Below, in pieces: positions 25,840-34,596 of a stretch of 64,000 nt of DNA. The first letter of the stretch is position 1. Every line of letters begins with the position of its first letter. The notes below the pieces were generated by a model. The model was not told where the DNA came from. It saw only the letters and a program-made list of their open reading frames with translations, and ran no database searches. Source of the stretch: Pseudomonas viridiflava (lineage in GTDB: Bacteria; Pseudomonadota; Gammaproteobacteria; Pseudomonadales; Pseudomonadaceae); assembly GCF_900591205.1 (NCBI RefSeq), contig NZ_UUPU01000066.1:1-64000 (forward strand). The letters run 5' to 3'. A program made the translations under genes and the position numbers.

Positions 25840-26991
25840 TCAGTTTTTCGCCTGGTCGTTAGCCGCCGGGGTGGCCGCCTTGGCTTTGGCCGGGGCCGGC
25901 TTTTTGGCAGCCGGCTTGGCTGGAGCCTTTTTGGCAGCGGGCTTGGCAGCGGCCTTCTTGGCGGCAGGCGCTTTTTTCGCCGGTGCTTTGGCAGCGGGTG
26001 CCGGTGCTGGAACATCCTGCACAGCGACCATTTCAGCTACCGGCGGTGTTTTGCCCGACTGGTATTTGCTCAGCAAGGCCAACATAGTTGTACGCTGAGT
26101 GAACATGATTTCCATGCGACGGTTCAGCGCACGGCCCTGGGTGCTGTCGTTGGCGGCACGCGGCATAAGGTCGCCCATGCCACGCAACATCAGGCGATCC
26201 TGTTTCAGGCCGCTGAGGCTGAAGATCGAGGCGATGGATTGCGCACGTTCCTTGGTCAATGCCTGGCTGGCCGGAGCAGTGCCGGTAGCATCCACGTGGC
26301 CCAGTACCAGTACGGCGGTCTTCGGATCGGCTTCAACCGCCTTGGCCACACGTGTGAACGGGCCCAGGGTAACCGGCAGCAGCATCGCCGGGCGTTTCGG
26401 GTTGTAGGAGCCGTCTACCGGGGCAATCACCACCAGAACGTTGTCGCGACGCTCCAGTTGCAGGTTGCTGTCCTTGATGGCGGCGCGCAGGCGCGGCTCA
26501 TAGTCGTCCAGCCAGGCTTGGGTGATTTTCGGATCAGGCATCGGCACGTTGGTCACGTCGACCTTGGCCAATGGCTTGGGCTTGCTTTCGAACGGCCACC
26601 ACCAGTGGGTTTCGGTGTCAGTCTTGGCCACCGCAGGCGCTGGGTCCGCAGCCTTGAGGTCGGCTTTCAAATCGGCCTTGGCATCAGCGGCCTTTTCGTC
26701 GGCGCTCTTGGACGAGAACGGCCACCAGCTGGAGCCGGTGTCAGCCTTGGCGACAGGCGCCGGCGCAGTGGCGGCAGGCGCGGCGGCAGCGGCTACCGGT
26801 GCAGCAGGCTTGGCGCCGGCAGCGGGTTTGGCATCCGGTTTTGCATCAGTTTGGGTGACGGCGTCCTTGGTAGCGGTTTTATCCGATCCAAATGACCACC
26901 AATGTCCACCCTCGGCATCATTTTGCGGAGTTTGTGCGCAACCGGTAATAGTGAGGCACAGCGCCAGTGCCAAGGACTTGTTCGATAACAT
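25840..26991 (-). CDS. OmpA-like lipoprotein with WWPF repeats and Lys/Ala/Pro tail
   Basis: A 383-residue lipoprotein; I start at ATG 26991, giving signal MLSNKSLALALCLTITGC with lipobox ITGC. A low-complexity Ala/Pro/Lys region contains three tryptophan motifs, HWWSF (30-34), SWWPF (88-92) and HWWWPF (129-134). An OmpA/MotB peptidoglycan-binding domain follows (about 160-300; VLVLGHVDATG, LTKERAQSIASIF, NRRMEIMF). The last 50 residues are repeats of AKKAPA and KPAAKK type, like histone-H1 or AlgP tails. It probably links outer membrane and peptidoglycan; the tail's role is unknown. Confidence 0.85.
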   Translation of the reverse strand: MLSNKSLALALCLTITGCAQTPQNDAEGGHWWSFGSDKTATKDAVTQTDAKPDAKPAAGAKPAAPVAAAAAPAATAPAPVAKADTGSSWWPFSSKSADEKAADAKADLKADLKAADPAPAVAKTDTETHWWWPFESKPKPLAKVDVTNVPMPDPKITQAWLDDYEPRLRAAIKDSNLQLERRDNVLVVIAPVDGSYNPKRPAMLLPVTLGPFTRVAKAVEADPKTAVLVLGHVDATGTAPASQALTKERAQSIASIFSLSGLKQDRLMLRGMGDLMPRAANDSTQGRALNRRMEIMFTQRTTMLALLSKYQSGKTPPVAEMVAVQDVPAPAPAAKAPAKKAPAAKKAAAKPAAKKAPAKPAAKKPAPAKAKAATPAANDQAKN

Positions 26992-27135
26992 GAGATATCC
27001 ACAAAATGAGAAAAGAAACGGGGGCCTGGATGACCCATTAAACAGACGCTTACAGAACATCAGAGTTACATCATTTTCGTTCAGCGCCTTCTTATACTTG
27101 CCTTTGTAACAAAAAAACGTGAAACAGCAAGGGGT

Positions 27136-28281
27136 TTACAGACAACCGGCCAATATTCCGACCAACTTCTGTGCCCGCGGGTCCATAAGTACATAAGGCC
27201 CCAGTGTATTAGTCACGAAACCGAACGCTACATCATGTTCCGGGTCGGCAAACCCCACCGAGCCGCCTGCGCCGGGATGCCCAAATGCACGCGGGCCAAG
27301 GCCGAACGTGGCATTGGGCAACTGCGGTTGATCCAACATGCAGCCCAGGCCGAAACGTGTTTGTGTCAATAATGTTTTATCCGGCCCGATACTGTGTTCG
27401 CGGGTCAATTGTTCGAGCATGTCGGCTTCCAGCAAACTACCGTCCAACAAACCACTATAAAAACCTGCCAGGCTGCGCGCATTACCGTGACCATTTGCCG
27501 CCGGCTGCTGCATGCGCCGCCATTCGGGTTTATTAGTACTGGTCAGAATAGACGGTGGGTTGGCAAATGCCCGTGTAGTCATGGCCGCCGGTTCACGCAT
27601 CATTACTTGCAGTAAACGTTGTGCGGCTTCATCGCCCATATTGCCTTTGCTGCGCGCTATATGTGCAACGCGATAAAACTCTTCATCAGCCAGACCTACA
27701 TGGAAGTCCAGCCCCAGCGGCCGCGCAACCCGCGCTACGATGGACTCTCCAGGCCCGCGCCCGTCGGCTCGGCGCAGTAGCTCACCGACCAGCCAGCCAT
27801 AGGTGATCGCTTCGTAACCATGACCTTGACCCGGTGTCCACCAGGGGGCTTCGGCCGCCAGGGTGTCGACCATCAGTTGCCAATCGTACAGGGCCTCGGT
27901 GGGCAGCATCTCGCGAATCGCCGGCAACCCGGCCTGATGGCAGAGCAACTGGCGCAGGGTAATGGATTCCTTGCCCGCCGCGGCGAACTCTGGCCAGTAG
28001 TTGGCTACTGGTGCATCCAGTTGCAATTTACCTTCGGCTACCAGTTGCAAGGCCGTGACGGCGGTGAAGGTCTTGGTACAGGAGAACAGGTTAACGATGG
28101 TATCGCTGTGCCATGCCTCAGTGCCATCCTTGTCGGCAGTTCCGGCCCACAGGTCGACCACGGTTTCACCGCCGATCTGGATGCACAGCCCGGCGCCACG
28201 CTCCTGCGGGTCATCGAATAACGCGGCGAACGCTTCACGTACCGCTTCGAACTGAAGTTCGTAATGACCCTGAATCTGCAC
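27136..28281 (-). CDS. Serine hydrolase, class C beta-lactamase/EstB family
   Basis: About 381 residues of the beta-lactamase/transpeptidase-like fold. The nucleophile motif S-x-x-K is SCTK (67-70 from the GTG), and the second motif appears as YGWLVGELL, with GHPGAGGSVGFADPEHD toward the end, where class C enzymes have the KTG-like motif. It has no signal peptide, so is more likely an esterase (EstB-like) than an antibiotic-degrading lactamase. I prefer GTG 28281 (QIQGHYEL follows), supported by GGGGG upstream; an ATG at 28302 adds seven residues but lacks a ribosome site. Confidence 0.88.
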   Translation of the reverse strand: MQIQGHYELQFEAVREAFAALFDDPQERGAGLCIQIGGETVVDLWAGTADKDGTEAWHSDTIVNLFSCTKTFTAVTALQLVAEGKLQLDAPVANYWPEFAAAGKESITLRQLLCHQAGLPAIREMLPTEALYDWQLMVDTLAAEAPWWTPGQGHGYEAITYGWLVGELLRRADGRGPGESIVARVARPLGLDFHVGLADEEFYRVAHIARSKGNMGDEAAQRLLQVMMREPAAMTTRAFANPPSILTSTNKPEWRRMQQPAANGHGNARSLAGFYSGLLDGSLLEADMLEQLTREHSIGPDKTLLTQTRFGLGCMLDQPQLPNATFGLGPRAFGHPGAGGSVGFADPEHDVAFGFVTNTLGPYVLMDPRAQKLVGILAGCL

Positions 28282-28363
28282 CTGAGCGCCCCCGGAAAAC
28301 ACTGTAAGAAATGGCCCGCATTGTTCCAGCCCTCAGGGCTTTTGTGAACCCGTCAGCACGCAA

Positions 28364-30661
28364 TCAATGGCCATTGCCGGAGTGCCCGCCGGCGTGTCCG
28401 GCGCCCTGCCCCGGGCCCTTGCCTGCCTGGCCGTCCCGGCCGCCTTCGTGTTCACGCGCCGCACTGGCCGCTTTGGCTTTTTCGGCTGCCTTGCCCAGTT
28501 GCTCGACCGCCGCCAGGTTGCTTTTACGCACACTGTCGACAAACCCCTGGAACGGTACGTCGGTGATGCCGACCAGCCCGAAGTGGCCATTTTCGCCGTC
28601 AAGCAGGCGACCGGTCACCGGCTGGTCCAGATACTGGAACCAATGCACGCCGACAATCGACGGCTCGGCCATGGCCTGCTTGAGGAAGTTGCCGTACGCC
28701 ACGCCACGATCCTCTTCCTTGGCCAACTGCGTCACGCCCCCCCAGAACGGGCCACGGTCCGCCGAGCCGAAGTTGAACTCGGTGATCAGCACCGGTTTGT
28801 CCAGTGCACGCAGGGCGGCAAAGTCATAGCCGTCCTGGGGCTTGAGGGTGTACATGTTGAAACTCAGCACATCGCAATACTGCGCGCACGACGCCACGGC
28901 TTCCGGCGTGCTCACGGCGTAGCGCCCGCCCAGCAGCAGTTGGTTCGGCGCGTGCCATTTGAGCGAGTCCGAAATGGTCTTGAAGTAGGCGTCGGCGAAG
29001 GTCTTCTGGAAGTACTTGAAGTCGGCTTCGATTTCCGGGTGCTCAGGGCTCGGCATCGGCGGCTCGAAGCCCGGGTCTTCCATCAGCTCCCAACCGGCCA
29101 GGTGGATGCCCCAGGCACGCGACAAGCCTTCTTCGTTGCGGTATTTGTCACGCAATTGCTTGAGAAATGCGCGCTTGGCCGGCACGTCGGTGGTCATCCG
29201 CAACGTGCCGTAGGCCAGGGCGTAACGGGATTTCGGGTCATCGCCGGGCCCGGCCCAGGCCAACTCGTTATCAGCAAAGAAGCCGATCAGCCACGGGTCA
29301 TCGCGGTGATCACGGGCGGCAATAGCCACGGCGCGTTCGGTGGCCATCGCAAAGCGCGGATCGAACGGGTCGGGCATGCCGCCCCACCAGTCGGTGCCGG
29401 TGCTGATACTGGCGTAGTCGCCCACGATCGACAGCGGCAAGGTGTACGGCACCCGGTCAGCGGTGGCCAGGTCCGGCTCGCTCCAGTTGCCCACGGTGTT
29501 GAAGCCCCAGGCTTGCAGGCGATCGAGGGTGTGGGTCACCCAACGCTTGGCGTCAAACCCCTGGGTGTCGTAAGTGCGCTGCAGGTTAGCGCCATAGAAG
29601 TCATACCAACGCCCGACATTGAAGCCGCGCCCCTGATCGGCACCGTTTCCGCCACGGTTATCACCACGGCCGTAATACTTGTCGAAGGGCTCACCAGCCT
29701 TGGGCAGCGCGGCGAACATCCACTCGCGCCCGGCCACATAGGTCTGGTTGTTGTCCGGGGCCACGGTATTGACGCCCAGAGAATAGAACGGATGGCCTTC
29801 CGGCGTTACCAAGTACCAGCGACCATCACGTTTCTCGGTGCGAAAAAACCCGCTGGCATCGAACGCCGGGCCTTTGTTCCAGCCGCCATATTGATCCAGG
29901 GCAGACTTGTCGCGCTCAGCCAGCCAACCCTTGAGCTGTTGCTGCTCCTTGGCCGCGGCGGCCTTGAGTTGCTCGTCACTGCTGACCTTCTCGGGCCAGC
30001 GCGCACGGGTGGACTGACCATACACATCGACCAGTTCGCTATAGGCCGCTTTCAGCACCGGCTCGCTGTCCTGCACGCCAAAGCGCTCCAGCAGGATGCT
30101 TTGCGCGGCCGCAGGCTTGATCATCGACAGGGTCACCGACGCCACCTGGCTGCGGTCGATCTCGCCGGCGCTGGCGGCCAGCAATACGCGCTGGCCGTCG
30201 ACGGTGATCGGCATCGGCGGGCCGGCCTTCATGCCCTGGCTCAACGGGGCATTGGCTTGCAGCGGGACCAGCAAGGTCTGGGCCGGGCCGGCCGGCAGGT
30301 CGATGCGGCTGACCAGGGTTTTGCCGTCAGTGCTCTGCACCTTGACGTAGAGGGTCAGCGCCCAGTCCATGGCGCTCTGGATGCGCAGGCTCATGGCGCC
30401 GGATTGCGACCAGTCCCACACGCCGGTCTGCGGGCTGAGCACCAGGCTTGGCTCGGCGGACGGGTTGAAGGTAATGCGGCGCAGCACCTCGCCTTCGGGG
30501 GTTTGTTCGGCATTGTATTGCGGCAGGCTGGCGTCCTGGGTCGCCACCTTGACCACATCGGCAGGCCGGACGAAGTTGAACAATGTCTGTTGCCCGGCAG
30601 GTGCGGCCATCAATGGCGTGGCGAACAGCAGGGCAAAAAGAGCGGGCAGCGTGCGAATCAT
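28364..30661 (-). CDS. Secreted clan GH-A glycoside hydrolase, agarase/GH42-GH50-like
   Basis: A 765-residue exported protein (signal MIRTLPALFALLFATPLMA). Residues about 20-210 look like a beta-sandwich carbohydrate-binding part. The (beta/alpha)8 part contains GWNKGPAFDASGFFRTEKRDG, then WYLVTPEGHPFYSLGVN. IGFFADNELAW supplies the clan-typical Asn-Glu acid/base and PVLITEFNFG the nucleophile Glu. This resembles beta-agarase and GH42/GH50 proteins. The C-terminal 60 residues are Lys/Ala then Gly/His-rich (GGRDGQAGKGPGQG, HAGGHSGNGH). The substrate is not known; it may be an exopolysaccharide. Confidence 0.8.
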   Translation of the reverse strand: MIRTLPALFALLFATPLMAAPAGQQTLFNFVRPADVVKVATQDASLPQYNAEQTPEGEVLRRITFNPSAEPSLVLSPQTGVWDWSQSGAMSLRIQSAMDWALTLYVKVQSTDGKTLVSRIDLPAGPAQTLLVPLQANAPLSQGMKAGPPMPITVDGQRVLLAASAGEIDRSQVASVTLSMIKPAAAQSILLERFGVQDSEPVLKAAYSELVDVYGQSTRARWPEKVSSDEQLKAAAAKEQQQLKGWLAERDKSALDQYGGWNKGPAFDASGFFRTEKRDGRWYLVTPEGHPFYSLGVNTVAPDNNQTYVAGREWMFAALPKAGEPFDKYYGRGDNRGGNGADQGRGFNVGRWYDFYGANLQRTYDTQGFDAKRWVTHTLDRLQAWGFNTVGNWSEPDLATADRVPYTLPLSIVGDYASISTGTDWWGGMPDPFDPRFAMATERAVAIAARDHRDDPWLIGFFADNELAWAGPGDDPKSRYALAYGTLRMTTDVPAKRAFLKQLRDKYRNEEGLSRAWGIHLAGWELMEDPGFEPPMPSPEHPEIEADFKYFQKTFADAYFKTISDSLKWHAPNQLLLGGRYAVSTPEAVASCAQYCDVLSFNMYTLKPQDGYDFAALRALDKPVLITEFNFGSADRGPFWGGVTQLAKEEDRGVAYGNFLKQAMAEPSIVGVHWFQYLDQPVTGRLLDGENGHFGLVGITDVPFQGFVDSVRKSNLAAVEQLGKAAEKAKAASAAREHEGGRDGQAGKGPGQGAGHAGGHSGNGH

Positions 30662-30759
30662 ACGAACAAGGTTCTCCCAAACGGCCGGTGAATGGCCTGA
30701 TGACGTAAAGCGTTGGCAGTGAGATAGACCACGCAGTGGGCGAATTCGCCCACAGTGGC

Positions 30760-32904
30760 TTAAGAAATTTCGCGTCTGAACGGCGGCAAAGCATTCAGGA
30801 TAGCCTTGCCATAGCGCTGGGTGACCAAACGGCGGTCGAGCAAGGTGATGGTGCCCCGGTCTTCTTCGGTCCGCAGCAAGCGCCCGCAGGCTTGGACCAG
30901 CTTCAAGGAAGCATCCGGCACCGAGATTTCCATGAACGGGTTACCGCCCCGCGCCTCGATCCATTCGGCCAAGGCCGCCTCGACCGGGTCATCCGGCACC
31001 GAGAACGGGATCTTGGCGATCACCACATGCTCGCAGTAGGCACCCGGCAAGTCCACGCCTTCGGCAAAGCTCGCCAGGCCGAACAGCACACTGGAATCCC
31101 CGCCATCGACCCGTGCCTTGTGCTTGTTCAGGGTTTCCTGTTTGGACAGGTTGCCCTGGATAAACACTTGCTTGCGCCAGTCGCGGTCGAGGCCGTCGAA
31201 CACGTCCTGCATCTGTTTGCGCGACGAGAACAACACCAGGGTGCCCCGTGAACCTTCCACCAGCGCCGGCAGGTCGCGGATGATCGCGGCGGTATGCGCC
31301 GGCGCGTCCCGGGGGTCGGCCTTGAGGTCCGGCACTCGCAGCACGCCCGCATCGGCGTGATGGAACGGGCTCGGCACTACGGCGGTGACGGCTTTTTTCG
31401 GCAGGCCGGCACGCATACGGAAACGGTCGAAGGTGCCCAGCGCGGTCAACGTGGCGGACGTTACCAGGCAGCCGTAGGCCACGTTCCACAGGTTGCGCCG
31501 CAGCATTTCGGCGGCGAGGATCGGGCTGGCGTTGACCTCGATATCAAACAACGCACCGCTTTCCGACAGGGTCAGCCAACGGGCCATGGGCGGGTTGTCT
31601 TCCGGGTCTTCGACGGTGAAGGCGGTCCACAACTCCCAGTTGCCCTGGGAACGTGACAACAGGCTGCCGAACAGCGGATACCACTCCTCGGCCTGGTTGC
31701 TGGCGATGCCGATATTGACCTCGCCGTCCATGCCTTCCTTGAGCAGGTCGGTGAGGCGGGTGAACAGGTCGGTCAGGCGCGAAAAGCCCTTCTTCAGCTC
31801 AATGCCCATTTCGCGCATATGCTCGGGGATCAGCCCGCCGACAAACCGGTGACGCGGGCGCTCACGGCCTTCCACGTCTTCGCCGGGCTTGAAGTCGGCG
31901 ACCTGTTCGCAGGCACTGAACATGAATTGCTGCTGGGTCTTGATCTCCCGCGCCAGCTCCGGCACTTGCTCGATCAGCTTGCCCAGGTCGCCGGGCAGCG
32001 GGTGTTGGGCCAGCAGTTTGGTGAGGTTCTTGGCGGTGGTTTCCAGCCAGTCGGCGGTGGAGCGCAGGCGTGTGTAATGGGCGAAGTGGCCGATGGCTTT
32101 ATCCGGCAGGTGGTGGCCTTCGTCGAATACATAGAGCGTGTCGCGTGGGTCCGGCAACACGGCGCCGCCGCCCAGGGCCAGATCAGCCAGCACCATGTCG
32201 TGGTTGGTGACAATCACGTCGACCTTACCCATGCCTTCGCGGGCCTTGTAGAAGGCGCACTGGCCGAAGTTGGGGCAATGGCGGTTGGTGCACTGGCTGT
32301 GGTCGGTGGTCAGGCGCGCCCAGTCGGAATCTTCCAGGGCGGTGGGCCAGCTGTCGCGGTCGCCGTCCCATTTATTGCCGGCGAGTTTCTCGATCATGCT
32401 GGTAAACAGCTTCTGGCTGACTTCATCGACCTCGATCTTGAAGCCTTCTTCCTCGAACAACGACGCCGTGGCGGTTTGCGCGTGGCCTTCCTGCAGCAAT
32501 ACGTCGAGTTTGGACAGGCACATATAGCGCCCACGGCCCTTGGCCAGGGCGAAGGTGAAGTTCAGGCCGCTGTTGCGCATCAGGTCGGGCAGGTCTTTGT
32601 AGACAATCTGCTCTTGCAGGGCGACGGTGGCGGTAGCGATCACCAGGCGTTTGCCGGCGGCCTTGGCGGTGGGGATCGCGGCCAGGCTGTAGGCCACGGT
32701 CTTGCCGGTGCCGGTGCCGGCCTCGACGGCCACAATCGCAGGGTCGCCACTGCGCCGCCCTTCGTCGTCGGTGTCGATATCCCCGAGGACCTTGGCCACT
32801 TCGGCGATCATCAGGCGTTGGCCATAGCGCGGTTTCAAGCTCTTGGCTTCGAGAAAACGCGAATAGGCGCCCTGGATCGTGGTTTTGAGTTCAGTGCTGA
32901 TCAT
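30760..32904 (-). CDS. dinG: ATP-dependent DNA helicase DinG
   Basis: A 714-residue XPD-like superfamily 2 helicase. Walker A is VEAGTGTGKTVAYSL (about 60-74), the iron-sulphur cluster cysteines appear in GRYMCLSK and CTNRHCPNFGQC, the DEAH box is YVFDEGHHL, and motif VI lies near QACGRLLRTEEDRG. It unwinds DNA 5' to 3', including R-loops and D-loops, and in E. coli belongs to the SOS regulon. A degenerate LexA-like sequence lies upstream (see rejected items). It is monocistronic and divergent from the CopD-like gene. Confidence 0.95.
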   Translation of the reverse strand: MISTELKTTIQGAYSRFLEAKSLKPRYGQRLMIAEVAKVLGDIDTDDEGRRSGDPAIVAVEAGTGTGKTVAYSLAAIPTAKAAGKRLVIATATVALQEQIVYKDLPDLMRNSGLNFTFALAKGRGRYMCLSKLDVLLQEGHAQTATASLFEEEGFKIEVDEVSQKLFTSMIEKLAGNKWDGDRDSWPTALEDSDWARLTTDHSQCTNRHCPNFGQCAFYKAREGMGKVDVIVTNHDMVLADLALGGGAVLPDPRDTLYVFDEGHHLPDKAIGHFAHYTRLRSTADWLETTAKNLTKLLAQHPLPGDLGKLIEQVPELAREIKTQQQFMFSACEQVADFKPGEDVEGRERPRHRFVGGLIPEHMREMGIELKKGFSRLTDLFTRLTDLLKEGMDGEVNIGIASNQAEEWYPLFGSLLSRSQGNWELWTAFTVEDPEDNPPMARWLTLSESGALFDIEVNASPILAAEMLRRNLWNVAYGCLVTSATLTALGTFDRFRMRAGLPKKAVTAVVPSPFHHADAGVLRVPDLKADPRDAPAHTAAIIRDLPALVEGSRGTLVLFSSRKQMQDVFDGLDRDWRKQVFIQGNLSKQETLNKHKARVDGGDSSVLFGLASFAEGVDLPGAYCEHVVIAKIPFSVPDDPVEAALAEWIEARGGNPFMEISVPDASLKLVQACGRLLRTEEDRGTITLLDRRLVTQRYGKAILNALPPFRREIS

Positions 32905-33003
32905 GGATAGTCGGGCGCAAAAAACGCTGGATAAATTTTCAGTGGTTCGGATCGGCCGCTATCATACCCCGCTAATTAATCCCGCGCAGAACGGAGTACC
33001 ACA

Positions 33004-33468
33004 ATGACCGCGTTTAGCCTCGCTTACACCCTGCATGTATTGGCCGCCCTGGTATGGGTCGGCGGTATGTTTTTCGCCTGGATGATCCTGCGCCCCGCCG
33101 CTATGGCGGCCCTTGAGGGCCCGGCCCGGCTCAAGCTATGGGCAAATGTGTTTCAACGTTTTTTTGTGTGGGTGTGGGTCGCGGTGCTGGTTTTGCCGAT
33201 CAGCGGCATCGGCCTGCTGCAATTGCGCTTCAGCGGCTTTGAAACCGCGCCGCGTTATGTGCAGGTGATGATGGGCTTGTATCTGGTAATGACGGCGCTG
33301 TTTATCCGCATCCAGGCGTTGAAGTTCCCGGAACTGCGCAAGGCGGTGGCAGCCGAGGATTGGCCGGCAGGTGCGGCTGCACTGGGGCAGATCCGCAAGC
33401 TGGTGGGGATCAATCTGATCGTGGGGCTGCTGGTGGTGGCGATTGCTTCGGCGCGGCCGATGTTCTGA
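33004..33468 (+). CDS. CopD-family membrane protein
   Basis: A 154-residue inner-membrane protein with four helices. The first helix, LAYTLHVLAALVWVGGMFFAW, with H and WVGG, and the later LWANVFQRFFVWVWVAV, match CopD-domain proteins, the family of CopD copper-resistance permeases and short cytochrome b-like proteins. The short form lacks the CopC fusion. A role in copper or haem handling is possible but unproven. ACGGAG precedes the start. A REP cluster follows. Confidence 0.82.
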   Translation: MTAFSLAYTLHVLAALVWVGGMFFAWMILRPAAMAALEGPARLKLWANVFQRFFVWVWVAVLVLPISGIGLLQLRFSGFETAPRYVQVMMGLYLVMTALFIRIQALKFPELRKAVAAEDWPAGAAALGQIRKLVGINLIVGLLVVAIASARPMF

Positions 33469-33478
33469 GGCGGCCCCC

Positions 33479-33685
33479 TTGTAGCGAGAAGGCATCTTGT
33501 GGCGAGCTGGCTTGTGTGGCGAGCGGGCTTGCCCGCGTTGGGGCGCGTAGCGGCCCTAGACCTATACGCCGCGGCGTTCTAACTGAACGTGCGATTGTCT
33601 TATTGGGGCTGCTACGCAGCCCAACGCGGGCAAGCCCGCTCGCCACAACAAGCGCGCTAGCCACATAAGCGCGCTCGCCACAATA
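33479..33685. repeat. REP cluster (family B) with tandem tail repeats
   Basis: About 200 bp holding GGCGAGCGGGCTTGCCCGCG, an inverted copy GCGGGCAAGCCCGCTCGCCA, and the hairpin GGGGCTGCTACGCAGCCC. The right end has three near-identical tandem units starting at 33637, 33655 and 33672 (CGCTCGCCACAACAAG, CGCTAGCCACATAAG, CGCTCGCCACAATAAG). The left end has two GTGGCGAGC units. It lies between convergent genes. Confidence 0.8.
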
Positions 33686-33692
33686 AGCGGTG

Positions 33693-34451
33693 TTACAGCC
33701 GTTGAATGGTCACGGTTCCCGCCGGCCCAACCGGCCCCGGCTGCCCTTCCAGACCTGGGCGGCCCTTCTCGCCGCCATCGGCGCGGTACACCAGGCAGCC
33801 CTTGGATTGCCCACCCTTGCCGGGTTTGCCTGCCGTGCCGGCCAAACCACCAGGCCCGCCCTCTACCCAGACCTTGATCTGCTCAGCCGGAAAATCCTGC
33901 GGCAACTCTACCCGCACAGCCGCGCCCGCCGCACCCGGCAGGCCATCGCCGCCGTTATCGCCATTAAAGCCACGCCCCGCCGAGCCCCACGTGCAACCTG
34001 GGTCCACGCCGTTGGCGCCATCGAGCCCGGCATAACCCTGGGCGCCGGCGCCGCCACGTGCGTCCACCGACAGCTCTTCAGCGCTCAGCGAATTGATCCG
34101 CAAGGTCAGGTCACGCCCGGCTTTGGCCGGTTTTTCATGGGTGCCGGGGGCGCCCCGTGAGGTGATCTGGCTGCCGTGGTCCAGTTGGGCATGGCGTACC
34201 TGCAATTGCAGCGCAGTATTGCCGGGGACAATCGCAATGCGCGCATCACGGCCCAGGTGCAGTTCATCCACGCTGACTTGGCTGATGTTGGCCGGGATCA
34301 GCAAGGTGCCGTAGTCGGCGACTTCCAGGCGCTCCAGTTGCAACACGCTGGTGCTGTTGGGCAGGCGCATCAACGAGTTGGTTTCAACGCTGACGCTCTG
34401 GGCCAGGGCGACGGGGCTGACCAACACGGCCAACAGTAAAACCTTACGCAT
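33693..34451 (-). CDS. Collagen-like secreted protein
   Basis: About 252 residues with signal MRKVLLLAVLVSPVALA. The start is the second of two adjacent ATG codons (34451), seven bases from GGAG. Residues about 20-120 are beta-rich (SVETNSLMRLPNSTSVLQ). The C-terminal half is a Gly-rich, collagen-like region with many Gly-x-y units (GLDGANGVDPG, GFNGDNGGDGLPGAAG, GKPGKGGQ, GRPGLEGQPGPVGPAG). It is probably exported, perhaps surface associated, with the two cysteines TWG-flanked and KGCLVY allowing a disulphide. Its function is unknown. Confidence 0.75.
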   Translation of the reverse strand: MRKVLLLAVLVSPVALAQSVSVETNSLMRLPNSTSVLQLERLEVADYGTLLIPANISQVSVDELHLGRDARIAIVPGNTALQLQVRHAQLDHGSQITSRGAPGTHEKPAKAGRDLTLRINSLSAEELSVDARGGAGAQGYAGLDGANGVDPGCTWGSAGRGFNGDNGGDGLPGAAGAAVRVELPQDFPAEQIKVWVEGGPGGLAGTAGKPGKGGQSKGCLVYRADGGEKGRPGLEGQPGPVGPAGTVTIQRL

Positions 34452-34564
34452 CATGGGGCTCCTGAGTGTTTTCAATTTTTTCTTTGGACGCACAGTAACG
34501 ACTTCTACCGGCGATTTGCCAGTGAAGGATCAAAAAAGTTAATAAACGGGAGGTTTGCCGGCAA

Positions 34565-34589
34565 TGCCCCTGTGGAACCCACAGGGGCA
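34565..34589 (-). terminator. Strong hairpin after OmpA-type lipoprotein
   Basis: TGCCCCTGTGG (34565-34575), loop AAC, CCACAGGGGCA (34579-34589): an 11-bp perfect stem seven bases past the stop of the OmpA lipoprotein. There is no clear T run, so termination could be partly Rho-dependent. Confidence 0.5.
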
Positions 34590-34596
34590 GGCGTTG

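Noticed and set aside
25201..26895. 564-codon plus-strand frame opposite pdxH and the OmpA-like gene
   Set aside because: It crosses two real genes on the other strand, which shows that it is a by-product of GC-rich codon use.
28367..30691. 774-codon plus-strand frame opposite the agarase-like gene
   Set aside because: Antisense shadow; no signal, domain or ribosome site, and low-complexity Gln/His/Arg composition.
32927..32942. LexA-box-like CTGGATAAATTTTCAG before dinG
   Set aside because: Right 16-bp length but two of the eight conserved outer bases differ (CTGG/TCAG rather than CTGT/ACAG). Too weak to call, though DinG is SOS-controlled in E. coli.
33479..33685. Repeats considered as a CRISPR array
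   Set aside because: Units are palindromic, without uniform 30-40 bp spacers, and no cas genes are present; they are REP-type elements.
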